A DNA stretch of 64,000 nt, taken from Brevibacterium antiquum. Lineage in GTDB: Bacteria > Actinomycetota > Actinomycetes > Actinomycetales > Brevibacteriaceae. Location of the stretch: the NCBI RefSeq assembly GCF_016107655.1, contig NZ_JABASX010000001.1, positions 186,001 to 250,000 of the forward strand, written 5' to 3'. Of the stretch, positions 24,582 to 33,865 are shown piece by piece. The notes under the pieces were generated by a model. That model searched no databases, was not told the origin of the DNA, and saw only the letters and a program-made list of their open reading frames with translations. Made by a program: the position numbers and the translations under genes. Within the stretch, counting starts at the first letter, position 1, and every line of letters begins with the position of its first letter.

Positions 24582-25925
24582 ATGCGAAGGTATCCTTCTG
24601 CCGATCGAATCGAGGCTGCGCACGTGAGCGTGTCACTCCAGCTCCATGACCAACTCACCGCCTGGCGACGGGACTTCCACAAGTTCGCCGAACCGGGATG
24701 GACGGAGTTCAGGACCACTTCGGCGATCATCACCGTCCTGCGCGATCTGGGGTGGGACACGACATACGGACCAGAGCTCCACGATGCCGATGCCCGGCTG
24801 GGAGTGCCCAGCGCCGAGGTGCTGGCGACCGAACGCGAACGCGCCGTTGAGCAGGGCGCGGACCCGGAGCTCGTCGAGGCGATGGGTGACGGATTCACCG
24901 GTGCCCTCGGCATGCTGGAGACCGGACGGCCCGGGCCCGTCGTGTGCTTCCGCTTCGACATCGACTCCAACGATCTGGTGGAACTGGCCGATGAGACCCA
25001 TCGGCCCTTCGCCGAAGGATTCGCCTCGGTCAACGAGGCTGCCATGCACGGGTGCGGTCATGACGGCCATGCCGCCGTCGGACTGGGGTTGGCCACTTTG
25101 CTGACCCAGCGTCGTGACGAACTGACCGGGACAGTGAAGATCATCTTCCAACCCGCCGAGGAGGGGGTGCGTGGCGCTCATTCGATCGTGGCCGCCGGCT
25201 GGTTCGACGATGTGGACCTGTTCGTCGCGACCCACCTGAAATCCGATGATGGGAAGGGCAATGTGCTCACCGGGTCCGATGGGTACCTGGCGAGCACGAA
25301 GCTCGACGTCACCTTCACCGGCGTCGGATCACACGCCGGGGGAGACCCCGAGAAAGGCAAGAACGCGCTTCTCTCAGCCGCCTCGGCGACGTTGAACCTG
25401 CATGCGATACCCCGGCACTCCGAGGGTGCCAGCCGCATCAACGTCGGCACCTTCTATGCCGGTGAGGGCCGCAATGTCGTGCCCAGGGCAGCAACGCTCA
25501 GGGTCGAAACGCGCGGCGAGTCGAGCGAGATCAACGAATTCATGCTTGAGCGGGCGCAGGACGTCATCGCTGGTGCCGCGAGGATGTACGACGTCGACTT
25601 CGAATCGACTGTAGTCGGCAAGGCGGACCAGGAATCACCGAGTCCGGAACTGCTGCCCTATATCCGGACCTGTTTCGAGGGTGTCGATGGAGTCGCCGAG
25701 ATCAGCGACACTGGTGGACTGGGCGGATCCGAGGACGCGACGGCGATGATGAAGCGAGTCAAGGAACGCGGCGGCCTGGCGACCTACGTCCAGATCGGCA
25801 TGGACACCTCCTGGGGGCACCACACCGAACGCTTCGACGTCGACGAGGACATGCTCGCCGTCGGCGTGGAGGCCGAGGCGAAGATTGCGATTGGGGCAGC
25901 GGAGTTCCTGGCCGGGTTGAAGTGA
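24582..25925 (+). CDS. M20D amidohydrolase (AbgA-like)
   Basis: 447 residues. Dinuclear metal site motifs HGCGHDGHAAVG, FQPAEEGVRGA and the C-terminal SWGHHTERFD are present; RRDFHKFAEPGWTEFRTTS marks the aminobenzoyl-glutamate hydrolase A-like branch. Cleaves an N-acyl or peptide-like amide in the cytoplasm. GAGG 6 nt before the ATG supports the start; a GTG at 24624 is possible. Divergent from the CDP-alcohol phosphatidyltransferase gene with an 80-nt gap, so it may or may not belong to that pathway. A folate-like p-aminobenzoylglutamate amide would be an appealing substrate beside pterin genes, but the family is broad. Confidence 0.85.
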   Translation: MRRYPSADRIEAAHVSVSLQLHDQLTAWRRDFHKFAEPGWTEFRTTSAIITVLRDLGWDTTYGPELHDADARLGVPSAEVLATERERAVEQGADPELVEAMGDGFTGALGMLETGRPGPVVCFRFDIDSNDLVELADETHRPFAEGFASVNEAAMHGCGHDGHAAVGLGLATLLTQRRDELTGTVKIIFQPAEEGVRGAHSIVAAGWFDDVDLFVATHLKSDDGKGNVLTGSDGYLASTKLDVTFTGVGSHAGGDPEKGKNALLSAASATLNLHAIPRHSEGASRINVGTFYAGEGRNVVPRAATLRVETRGESSEINEFMLERAQDVIAGAARMYDVDFESTVVGKADQESPSPELLPYIRTCFEGVDGVAEISDTGGLGGSEDATAMMKRVKERGGLATYVQIGMDTSWGHHTERFDVDEDMLAVGVEAEAKIAIGAAEFLAGLK

Positions 25926-25941
25926 CACAAACTGCATCCGA

Positions 25942-25947
25942 TAAACT
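25942..25947 (+). promoter_or_regulatory. -10 box (TAAACT), leaderless promoter of the CoA-transferase gene
   Basis: TAAACT ends 7 nt before the ATG at 25955. TTGAAG at 25917-25922 is a possible -35 box with 19-nt spacing. No ribosome binding site lies before the ATG. Confidence 0.5.
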
Positions 25948-25954
25948 CATGTGA

Positions 25955-27460
25955 ATGTCGAGAATTACGTGCCCTGACCTGAGTTCGAAGGTCGTCACTG
26001 CAGAGGCAGCGGCTGTTCTCATCGGTCACGGCGACCGCGTCGCCATGAGTGGATTCACCGGTTCGGGATATCCGAAGTCGGTGCCCGGTGCCATTGCAGT
26101 GCAGGCTCGCACTGAGCACGATGCCGGTCGTGACTTCGGTATCGAGCTGTGGACCGGCGCCTCGACCGCACCCGAACTTGACGGAGTCCTCGCCGAGGCG
26201 GGAGCCGTGAGCAAACGACTGCCCTTCCAGTCCGACCCGGCAATGAGGAAGTCGATCAACGCCGGCGATACGGAATACGTCGACACACACCTCAGCCACT
26301 CGGCCCAGCAGGCGTGGTTCGGCTTCTACGGAGACCTCGACGTCGCCATCGTCGAAGTCGCTGCGATCCTGCCCAACGGTCTGCTGGTTCCCGGCAGCTC
26401 GGTCGGCAATTCGAAGACATGGCTCGACCTGGCAGACAAGGTCATTCTCGAGGTCAACTCCTGGCACCCGCGCGCCTACGAAGGATTCCACGACGTCTAC
26501 TACGGCACCCGCCGCCCACCCGAGCGTCTGCCCATCCAGCTCCTCGAGCCCATGCAGCGCATCGGCGACCCGTACCTGCGCGTGGACCCATCCAAGGTCG
26601 TTGCCGTCATTGAGACGAACGCACCCGACCGGAACCTGCCGTTCAAGCCCGCTGACGAGGATTCGAAGGCCATCGCTTCCCACCTCGTGGACTTCCTGCG
26701 CCACGAGATCCAGGCCGACAGGCTGCCTGCAGAGCTGCTGCCGCTGCAGTCGGGCGTCGGCAACGTCGCCAACGCCGTTATGGGCAACCTGGCTGACAGC
26801 GAATTCGAGGGTCTGAGCGCCTACACCGAGGTCATCCAAGACGGGATGCTCGACCTCATCGACAACGGCAAGCTCGCCTCCGTCTCGGCTACGGCCTTCT
26901 CACTGTCGGCCGAGCGTGCCGCCGACTTCAACGAGAACATCGAGTCCTACAAGGGGCGCATCCTCCTGCGCACACAGGAGATGTCGAACCATCCGGAAGC
27001 CATCCGCCGCCTCGGCGTCATTGCGATCAACGGGATGGTCGAAGCCGACATCTACGGCAACGTGAACTCCACCCACGTGATGGGTTCGTCCATCATCAAC
27101 GGCATCGGCGGGTCCGGCGACTTCGCTCGCAATGCCTACCTCAACTTCTTCGTGTCGAACTCCTTGGCAAAAGACGGAATGATCTCCTCGGTAGTGCCCT
27201 TCGCCAGCCACATCGACCACACGGAACACGACACCCAGATTCTCGTCACTGAGCAGGGACTGGCCGATCTGCGTGGACTCTCCCCGGTGGCACGAGCACG
27301 GACAATCATCGCCAACTGCGCGCACCCGAGCTATCGGGACCGCCTCGGCGACTATCTGGATCGGGCGATCGCAGAGAACCCGAACGGACGCCACACTCCG
27401 CACCTGCTGGGTGAGGCGCTGTCCTGGCACGGGAACTTCCAGGCCAACGGGAGCATGTGA
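25955..27460 (+). CDS. acetyl-CoA hydrolase/transferase family (succinate:acetate CoA-transferase-like)
   Basis: 501 residues, the full length of the Cat1/AarC/Ach1 family. It shows SGFTGSGYPKSVPGAIA at the N-terminus, LPNGLLVPGSSVGNSKTWL, PLQSGVGNVANAVMGNL and VEADIYGNVNSTHVMGSSIINGIGGSGDFARNA, with ILVTEQGLADLRGL at the end. Transfers CoA between acetyl-CoA and another short acid such as succinate. Monocistronic by spacing. Likely leaderless (see TAAACT box). Confidence 0.9.
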   Translation: MSRITCPDLSSKVVTAEAAAVLIGHGDRVAMSGFTGSGYPKSVPGAIAVQARTEHDAGRDFGIELWTGASTAPELDGVLAEAGAVSKRLPFQSDPAMRKSINAGDTEYVDTHLSHSAQQAWFGFYGDLDVAIVEVAAILPNGLLVPGSSVGNSKTWLDLADKVILEVNSWHPRAYEGFHDVYYGTRRPPERLPIQLLEPMQRIGDPYLRVDPSKVVAVIETNAPDRNLPFKPADEDSKAIASHLVDFLRHEIQADRLPAELLPLQSGVGNVANAVMGNLADSEFEGLSAYTEVIQDGMLDLIDNGKLASVSATAFSLSAERAADFNENIESYKGRILLRTQEMSNHPEAIRRLGVIAINGMVEADIYGNVNSTHVMGSSIINGIGGSGDFARNAYLNFFVSNSLAKDGMISSVVPFASHIDHTEHDTQILVTEQGLADLRGLSPVARARTIIANCAHPSYRDRLGDYLDRAIAENPNGRHTPHLLGEALSWHGNFQANGSM

Positions 27461-27541
27461 CGTCCGTCAGTGCGGTTTGCTGAGTCAACCAGTGCGGTTT
27501 CCTGAAGCAAGGAGCCGGACTATTTGTCGATCCCGCGTCAC

Positions 27542-28837
27542 CTATTCGTCGATGCCGCACCACTCGGCGATGAAGAGCGCCATGGATTTCGTGCACTTGC
27601 GCACGGATTCGATGCTCACACGCTCGTCGAATCCGTGGATGTTCTCCGAGACCGGACCATAGACCAGAGTCGGCATCTGTCCGTAGTTGACGAAGACTCG
27701 ACCGTCGAGATAGCCGGGAGTGGTGAAGCTCGTGAGCTCGGCGTCGAAGGTCTCACGGTGGGTGCGTTCGAGCAGCTCTTCGGCATCACTGCCGGGCTCG
27801 AGGACGTAGCCGTCGGCGTAGAAGCCGTTCGGAGTCAGGACCGTTTCAAAGGTCGGGCGAGCTGAGGAGCCGCCGTCCGCTGACCGTCCGGCGCCGGCAT
27901 CCCTCACGCATTTCTCGACTTCGGCCCAGGCGTCATCGGCGTTGGTTCCGGGGTAGGTGGCGACGCGGACCTGGAGTTCGCACCAGGCAGGCACGCTCGA
28001 GGGCCAGTCGCCGCCGCGGATCTCACCGAAGTTGAAGTTGATCGGGTGGTCGAGGTCCTCGAAATACGGGTGCTCACCCTTCCTGTCATTCCATGTCTGT
28101 TCGAGACCGCGCAGAGCCTGCATCACGTCGAACGCGGCATCGATGGCGTTGAAGCCATTGGCCATCTCGCGTGGATGTGTGGGGTTGCCGCTGACTCGGA
28201 CCGTGAACCACAGAACTCCCACATTGGCTCTGACCAGGGCATCTTCCTCGGGCTCTGAGATGATGACCGCGTCTGCGGTGTATCCGCGCAGCAGTGCCGC
28301 CAAGGAACCATTGCCGGTGCATTCCTCCTCGACGACGGATTGGAGGTGGACGCGGCCGGTGAGGTCGAAACCGGCCTGACGGATGGCGTCGAATGCGAAC
28401 AGATTGGCGATCAGACCTGCCTTCATGTCACCGGCACCGCGGCCGTACATCCACCCGTCGACCACCTCGGCGTCCCAGGGTGAGCGCGACCATCTGTCCT
28501 CCGGACCCTGCGGCACGACATCGATGTGGCCGTTGAGGATCAGGGACTTCCCGCTGTCCTGGGCAGGCTGGTACGTGCCGACGATATTGGTCATTCCGGT
28601 GTAGTCAACGGTGGAGGGACCGAAGCCGGGGTGGGCCTCCAGCTCGGGGGAATCGATGATCCATCTGTCGATGTCGAGGCCGAGGTTCTGCAGACGGGAC
28701 TCGATGAGATCCTGTGCGGGCTCCTCATGCTCACGTCTGGACGGCGAATTCACCAGCTCGGCTGTCGCCGCCAGCTGTTGGTCGAATTGGGCGTCGACTG
28801 CCGCGAGGATCCGTTGTTGTGCGTCGTTGGTGATCAT
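27542..28837 (-). CDS. M20 family peptidase/deacylase (ArgE/DapE-like)
   Basis: 431 residues from the ATG at 28837, which has GGAGAG 5 nt upstream; the open frame continues to 28951 without support. Metal ligands: ILNGHIDVVPQG, GRGAGDMKAGL, VVEEECTGNG. A dimerisation domain and YGPVSENIHGFDERVS (C-terminal His) complete the family pattern. Hydrolyses an N-acyl amino acid or similar amide. Lies downstream of a PucR-type regulator and MatC-like transporter on the same strand, which suggests a small catabolic unit for an acylated or dicarboxylate-derived compound. Confidence 0.85.
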   Translation of the reverse strand: MITNDAQQRILAAVDAQFDQQLAATAELVNSPSRREHEEPAQDLIESRLQNLGLDIDRWIIDSPELEAHPGFGPSTVDYTGMTNIVGTYQPAQDSGKSLILNGHIDVVPQGPEDRWSRSPWDAEVVDGWMYGRGAGDMKAGLIANLFAFDAIRQAGFDLTGRVHLQSVVEEECTGNGSLAALLRGYTADAVIISEPEEDALVRANVGVLWFTVRVSGNPTHPREMANGFNAIDAAFDVMQALRGLEQTWNDRKGEHPYFEDLDHPINFNFGEIRGGDWPSSVPAWCELQVRVATYPGTNADDAWAEVEKCVRDAGAGRSADGGSSARPTFETVLTPNGFYADGYVLEPGSDAEELLERTHRETFDAELTSFTTPGYLDGRVFVNYGQMPTLVYGPVSENIHGFDERVSIESVRKCTKSMALFIAEWCGIDE

Positions 28838-28978
28838 TGGCTCTCCTTCGAGTGCAGCTCGTTGAGGTGTGGGGTGCTGATTCGAGCCTAGGGGAGCGCG
28901 GATGAAGGGGCATTGGATGAATGTCTCGGCTTTGAGCACCGCGGTGTGCATATGAACCTCTGGGCCGGCAATCGTCGG

Positions 28979-30106
28979 TCAGTACCGTTGCGTGTCCTGC
29001 GTCAGAATCAGCGCGATCGCCGCATCACGGGGGATGGTCACGTCCAAACCGGTGATGTCGTGGAAGGACTGCAGACGTTTGAACACGGTGTTCCTGTGGA
29101 CATAGAGCGAGTCCGCCGCCTCCTGAACCGAACCGTTCTTCAGGTAGGCTGCGATGGTTGTGCCCAGACGCTTCATTCTCTCATCAGACTCTTCGCCCAC
29201 CGAGCTGACAAAGTCACCGAGCAGTTCATGCTCGAAGCCGCTGATGAGGGGCTCCACCGCGGTGCGGGCGATGGCGGCGAATCCTTCCTTCACAGTGACT
29301 GCAGAGCGACCCGGATGAAGCTCGCCGAGGTGTTTGGCCAGTGCCGCTGCCCGTGACACCTGCCCCAATCCGTCGACCTTCGAGATGTGTCCGCCTGCGA
29401 GCTCGGGCAGTTCGTCGACCAGGCTGATCAGCGTACGCCGATGACGGAACAGATAGGTCATCTGTTCGTCTTCGTAGGAATGTGCCTCGAGGGTCGAGAA
29501 GCTCTGCTCCAGATCATCGGTGATGACATTGGTGGGAAGTGCGATGAGTTCGAATTCACCGTCGTGTCTCATGCCGAGAACCGTGGCGATGGCACTGATG
29601 TCGTCATCGACGGCGTGACCGGAGAACAGTTTTGTCAGGGCGCGTTCGCGGGCGGTTCTGCGCGAACGCGCCATTTCCCCCGTCTCGTTGAGAAAGGACC
29701 GCTGCACTTCCGTCGCATAACGTTCCACAACGTCGAGGACGCGTTCCCCGTTGTCCATGAGCACGCCGGTGAGATCTGGCTGCGCGGCCCGATGAAGTGC
29801 TCGCCACAGCACCCGAAAGTTGATGCGCACAGCCTCAGTGAACTGATCGACTCGCAGGCCCTGTCTGGCACGTCGTCGTCCCAAAGCATCTGGAAGGGAC
29901 GATTCGTCGGCCATCTGTTCAGCGGTGGACAGCCGCCGGAGGAAGAGGTCGAAGACCTGCTCAGCGGTTCCTGTGAGATCGGAGGCAGGAACGCGGCCGT
30001 GGGTGTAGCCCTCATGCTGAGCAAGTTCGGCGAGGAAGTCGTTGAGAAGCTGTGGGGTGTCCTGTCGCACTCGCTCGAGGAGTTCGTGCCAAAGCGGATC
30101 GTTCAT
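28979..30106 (-). CDS. PucR family transcriptional regulator
   Basis: 375 residues. N-terminal helical domain (about 1-130) of the RsbRD_N/PucR-associated type, central GGDEF-like region, and C-terminal PucR helix-turn-helix AADSLYVHRNTVFKRLQSF...ITGLDV near residue 345. Family members control purine, polyamine and GABA catabolism. The ATG at 30106 is the first sensible start (MNDPLWHELLERVR); the frame is open to 30295. It lies between the M20 hydrolase and the MatC-like transporter gene, all on the minus strand, and is the obvious regulator of both. Confidence 0.82.
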   Translation of the reverse strand: MNDPLWHELLERVRQDTPQLLNDFLAELAQHEGYTHGRVPASDLTGTAEQVFDLFLRRLSTAEQMADESSLPDALGRRRARQGLRVDQFTEAVRINFRVLWRALHRAAQPDLTGVLMDNGERVLDVVERYATEVQRSFLNETGEMARSRRTARERALTKLFSGHAVDDDISAIATVLGMRHDGEFELIALPTNVITDDLEQSFSTLEAHSYEDEQMTYLFRHRRTLISLVDELPELAGGHISKVDGLGQVSRAAALAKHLGELHPGRSAVTVKEGFAAIARTAVEPLISGFEHELLGDFVSSVGEESDERMKRLGTTIAAYLKNGSVQEAADSLYVHRNTVFKRLQSFHDITGLDVTIPRDAAIALILTQDTQRY

Positions 30107-30218
30107 ACTGCATTGTTGCACCGAGGGACTCAAGCCTGGTGAGTTGAGGGACCTGGGCGAGACGAACGGACGCCGGGCCAGGGCTTTCACATGGTCAGCA
30201 ACCTCGACAGGTCGGCAC

Positions 30219-31472
30219 TCACCTCGTGAGAATCGTCGGCACCGCTGCGACGACCCAGGCCAGTCCGGGACCGATGAGGCACATGAGGCCGGCATAGCCG
30301 ATCATCTGCTTGTAGTAGCGATCGCGGATCGTCGAGTGCACATTGGCCAGCAGCATCGCACCATTGGTCGAGAACGGACTGATGTCGACGATGGTTGCCG
30401 CGATCGCCAGCGCGGCGACGAAGCCGCCCACATGCACGTCGCCTGATTCGAGGAACGGCACGGCCAGGGCGATGACGACGCCGATGATCGCCAACGATGA
30501 CGCCAATGCAGAGATGAGGCCCGACATGGAGAAGAGCAGAAGGGCAGCCAGCAGCGGGATGCCGATGGCCGAGATCCCGGCCGAGACCCATTCGACGGTA
30601 CCCGCGGCCTGGAGCACGGCGATGTAGGTGAGGACTCCGGTGATGAGAATGACGACCGACCATGACACCTTGGTCATCGCGGCCTTACCCGCTGCCGGGT
30701 TGATGAAGGTGAGAACGATGGCGATTGTGATCGTCACGATCCCGACGTCCCAGCTGAATATCAGCACGGACAGCGCCATCGCGATGAGTCCGATCAGGGT
30801 CGGCACCTGGCTCCGAGTCAATCTGGTGGTGCTTGTCTCAGCTTCGGCGGACAGGGCTTCGTCCGCCTCGGCGCGCAATCCAGGTCGCCGATGAAGGACG
30901 AAGTAGACGACGAGAGCGAAGACCACGTTGAAGATCAGCGGCGCCAAGAACAACGACAACGGTGTCGGAGTCAGGCCGTTCGTGGCCAGGTAGTCGTTGA
31001 TGAAGATGCCGTAGACGCTGATGGGGGAGAAAGCCCCGGCCAGTGCACCGTGGACGACGAGGAGGCCGACCATGAACTGGTTGATCCGATGTCTACGTGC
31101 GAACGACAACGCCAGCGGCGCGATGATGGCCACGGCGAAGAGCGCACCCAAGGAGATGAGGATCGCGGTGAGGGCGAAGAAGATCCACGGCATGAGCGCT
31201 GTCCGACCGCCTACGAGCTTGACGCACCAATTGACGATGACTTCGATGACGCCGTTGTTCTGGGCGAAGCCGAACAGAAAGGTCAGTCCCACAAGGGTGA
31301 GGAAAAGGTCGACGGGGAAGCCGGCGAGGAACTCCTCTGGGGCCTGGTGGAGGACGAGTCCGCCGACTCCTGCCGCTGCGACGAAGCCCAGCAGGCCCAT
31401 GTTGATGTCACGCCATGTGCCGATGACGAACATCAGGCCGAGGACGATCACGCAGATCAGTTCCGCACTCAT
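30219..31472 (-). CDS. MatC-like dicarboxylate/anion permease (IT superfamily)
   Basis: 417 residues with about 11-12 hydrophobic helices. The first 90 residues (MSAELICVIVLGLMFVIGTWRDINMGLL...) match the MatC N-terminal domain, and VDISPFSTNGAML near the end is the second conserved motif of this ion-transporter group. Known members carry malonate or other dicarboxylates. A charged linker (about 195-215) splits the two halves. Followed 112 nt later by the PucR regulator gene. Confidence 0.82.
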   Translation of the reverse strand: MSAELICVIVLGLMFVIGTWRDINMGLLGFVAAAGVGGLVLHQAPEEFLAGFPVDLFLTLVGLTFLFGFAQNNGVIEVIVNWCVKLVGGRTALMPWIFFALTAILISLGALFAVAIIAPLALSFARRHRINQFMVGLLVVHGALAGAFSPISVYGIFINDYLATNGLTPTPLSLFLAPLIFNVVFALVVYFVLHRRPGLRAEADEALSAEAETSTTRLTRSQVPTLIGLIAMALSVLIFSWDVGIVTITIAIVLTFINPAAGKAAMTKVSWSVVILITGVLTYIAVLQAAGTVEWVSAGISAIGIPLLAALLLFSMSGLISALASSLAIIGVVIALAVPFLESGDVHVGGFVAALAIAATIVDISPFSTNGAMLLANVHSTIRDRYYKQMIGYAGLMCLIGPGLAWVVAAVPTILTR

Positions 31473-31800
31473 GGAAGCAGTGTCTCCTTCATCTTCACTA
31501 TGACGATCATCGACCCACGTTTCGGCGGGGTCTGCGGATGGAGCCGCATATCACACGTTGTTCAACCTAAGCGAAATCTCAATTGCTGACAGCGCTATCT
31601 CGCAATGCAGGCAGCGGCGTGGGCGTGGAGTGCGCCGCTGCGGGTGGCCGGTGGCGCAGTCCGCAGTGGATAAGCAACTCGACAATCACTCCACTGCGTA
31701 CAGTGTGCTGAGTCACCAAATCACTAGAGTTTCACTCGGTCCATCAGCTCTGACTGCGACCGCCCGCGAGAACCTGCGACAAAGAAAGTTGACGATCGTC
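31473..31800. other. divergent intergenic region with an inverted repeat
   Basis: 328 nt between MatC-like (minus) and NTF2-like (plus) genes. I see no coding frame of quality. It holds a perfect 9-bp inverted repeat, CGCAGTGGA at 31662-31670 and TCCACTGCG at 31690-31698, 19 nt apart, which could be an operator for either side. Confidence 0.5.
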
Positions 31801-32268
31801 ATGCCCAACGATGTGAATGAACCCAGCCACGCCGAGGTGCTTCGCGCCGCCGACGCCATCGTCGCCGCATTTGCGACGACCGATGCGAAGGCCTACTTCG
31901 CAGCCTTTGCCCCCGACGCCACATTCATCTTCCATCCAGAGAGCAACCGCTTGGACTCACGTGCGGAGTACGAGGAGACGTGGGACTCATGGATAGCCGA
32001 GGGATGGTCAGTCGCCGACTGCGTCTCCTCAGCCAGGCTCGTGCAGACTTTCCCGGGCGGAGCGGTCTTCTCTCACACCGTCGATACGACGGTGACGACG
32101 AGGGAGGGCGCGGAATCGTATCGGGAACGTGAGAGCATCATCTTCCGCCACCTCGGCGACGGAAATCTCCTGGCGATCCACGAACACCTGTCGACTGTCC
32201 CCGACGCTGTACCTGCGGATGCGTCCGCTGATGCAGAGCCCAACGCCGCCGAGGTGGTCGCCCAGTGA
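31801..32268 (+). CDS. SnoaL/DUF4440-type NTF2-like protein
   Basis: 155 residues. LRAADAIVAAFATTDAKAYFAAFAPDATFIFHPESNRLDSR is the cone-fold N-terminus typical of SnoaL-like and DUF4440 proteins; the rest, SIIFRHLGDGNLLAIHEHLS, matches as well. Alone it has no predictable activity. It overlaps the cytosine permease gene (GTGA), so the two act together, perhaps as an isomerase or hydrolase on the imported base. The acidic Ala-rich tail is not conserved. The open frame extends upstream to 31558 but is not protein-like. Confidence 0.75.
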   Translation: MPNDVNEPSHAEVLRAADAIVAAFATTDAKAYFAAFAPDATFIFHPESNRLDSRAEYEETWDSWIAEGWSVADCVSSARLVQTFPGGAVFSHTVDTTVTTREGAESYRERESIIFRHLGDGNLLAIHEHLSTVPDAVPADASADAEPNAAEVVAQ

Positions 32269-33635
32269 ACTGGTATCGCAGCCTCGAGTCGCGCTTGGAA
32301 TCCGGAAGCGACGACTCCGGAGTCATCCGCGGGCACTTGGGCACCAGACGAATGTTCATGATCTGGTTGGCCGCCAACCTCGTCGTGACAACCATGCTCA
32401 CCGGCACACTCTTCGTCCCGGGCATCGACTACCTCACCGCCGTCGTGGTCATCATCGCAGGCACGATCATCGGCACAATCGTGCTCACTCTGATCGGGAA
32501 CATCGGCACCCGCACCGGCCTGGCCACCATGGCGATCACCCGGGGAGCATTCGGCCCCAAAGGCAGTTATCTGCCTGTCGCAGCCAACGTCGTCATCCTC
32601 ATGGGCTGGAGCTGGGTCCAAGCCATGCTCGCGGGCATCAGCGTCAACTTCGTCGTCGCGCAGACGACCGGATTCTCCAACCCGATCCTCTTCTCCGTTC
32701 TGTGCCAGGCCCTGGTCGTCGGGCTTGCCATCCTCGGGCACGAGGGCATCGAGAAGGCCGAACCTTGGTTCGCGCTCCTCATTCTGCTGGTCATGGCCTA
32801 TGTCTTCGTCATCGCCTTCAACGGGCACTCACCGAGCGAATACACTGCGATTCGGGCCGATCCCAGTCTGGAATTCACCCCGGTGCTCGCTCTCGATATC
32901 GTCATCTCGACTGCGATCTCGTGGACTGTGCTCTCTGGTGACCTCAACCGCCTGGCCAAGAGCCAGAAGTCAGGGATCATCGGCTCGGGCCTCGGCTATA
33001 TCGCCTCCACGGTGCTTGCTATGGTCCTCGGTCTCACCGCCTTCAGCTACATCCTCCTCGACGGCGCAGACGCGGCTCCCTTCGACCCGACCGCGCTGGC
33101 CGCGGAATTCGGGTGGGCGTTGGCGATCGTCATCTTCCTGTCCGTGATGGCGACGAACACGATGGTCGTCTACGGCATGGTCAACTCGGTCGTCGGCGCG
33201 CAGAGCCGGACGAAGCTGAAGTTCCTGCCAGTGGCATTGGTGCTCGGAATCGTCTCGATCCTCGGATCGACCTGGTTGGCCCTGCTCGACCAGTACACCG
33301 ACTTCCTCACAATGATCGGGGCCTTCTTCGTTCCCGTGTTCGCGATCCTCATCGTCGATTACTACATCATCAAGCGCCGGACCTATACGAGGGACATCTT
33401 GAGTGACGCGGGAGGTATCTACTCCTACTCGCGCGGCGTCAATTGGGTCGCAGTCGCAGTGTGGATAGTCGGCGCCATTGTGTCCTACCTGCTCACCTAT
33501 GCATTCCCGAGTCCGATGGGGGCAACGATCCCGTCGTTCGTCGCCTCATTCCTTCTGTATCTGGGGCTCTCATGGCGTTCACGACAGCAGTTCGCCGAGG
33601 TTGCCAGCAGTCACCTGTCGAAGTCCAGTGACTGA
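32265..33635 (+). CDS. NCS1 purine-cytosine permease-like transporter (CodB-like)
   Basis: 456 residues, about 12 hydrophobic helices. TRTGLATMAITRGAFGPKGSYLP and NVVILMGWSWVQAML correspond to the conserved helix 1-3 region of CodB-type NCS1 transporters; DYYIIKRRTY lies in the usual C-terminal loop. Imports a nucleobase or related compound with sodium or protons. GTG start overlaps the preceding stop. No deaminase gene is next to it, so the substrate stays open. Confidence 0.85.
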   Translation: MNWYRSLESRLESGSDDSGVIRGHLGTRRMFMIWLAANLVVTTMLTGTLFVPGIDYLTAVVVIIAGTIIGTIVLTLIGNIGTRTGLATMAITRGAFGPKGSYLPVAANVVILMGWSWVQAMLAGISVNFVVAQTTGFSNPILFSVLCQALVVGLAILGHEGIEKAEPWFALLILLVMAYVFVIAFNGHSPSEYTAIRADPSLEFTPVLALDIVISTAISWTVLSGDLNRLAKSQKSGIIGSGLGYIASTVLAMVLGLTAFSYILLDGADAAPFDPTALAAEFGWALAIVIFLSVMATNTMVVYGMVNSVVGAQSRTKLKFLPVALVLGIVSILGSTWLALLDQYTDFLTMIGAFFVPVFAILIVDYYIIKRRTYTRDILSDAGGIYSYSRGVNWVAVAVWIVGAIVSYLLTYAFPSPMGATIPSFVASFLLYLGLSWRSRQQFAEVASSHLSKSSD

Positions 33636-33865
33636 GTGGGTTGGGCTGACAGTGCCGCACGACAGTACTCGTGTCAGTGCCGTCTGCAATCATTGAACAA
33701 CAAAATGATCCGGACGGCACTGATGCTTCAATGGAGAATCAGAAATGATCATCAATCAGGTCTATACAAGTGATATTCGAATAATATAGAATGTAACCAG
33801 CAGTTAACCTGGTCAGTGTTCTACTCACTCTTCCCGACATAGATGTACGAGGCAGGTGATACACG

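Noticed and set aside
27461..27541. Direct repeat CAGTGCGGTTT (twice) after the CoA-transferase gene
   Set aside because: Only two short copies, no hairpin or element structure; probably chance.
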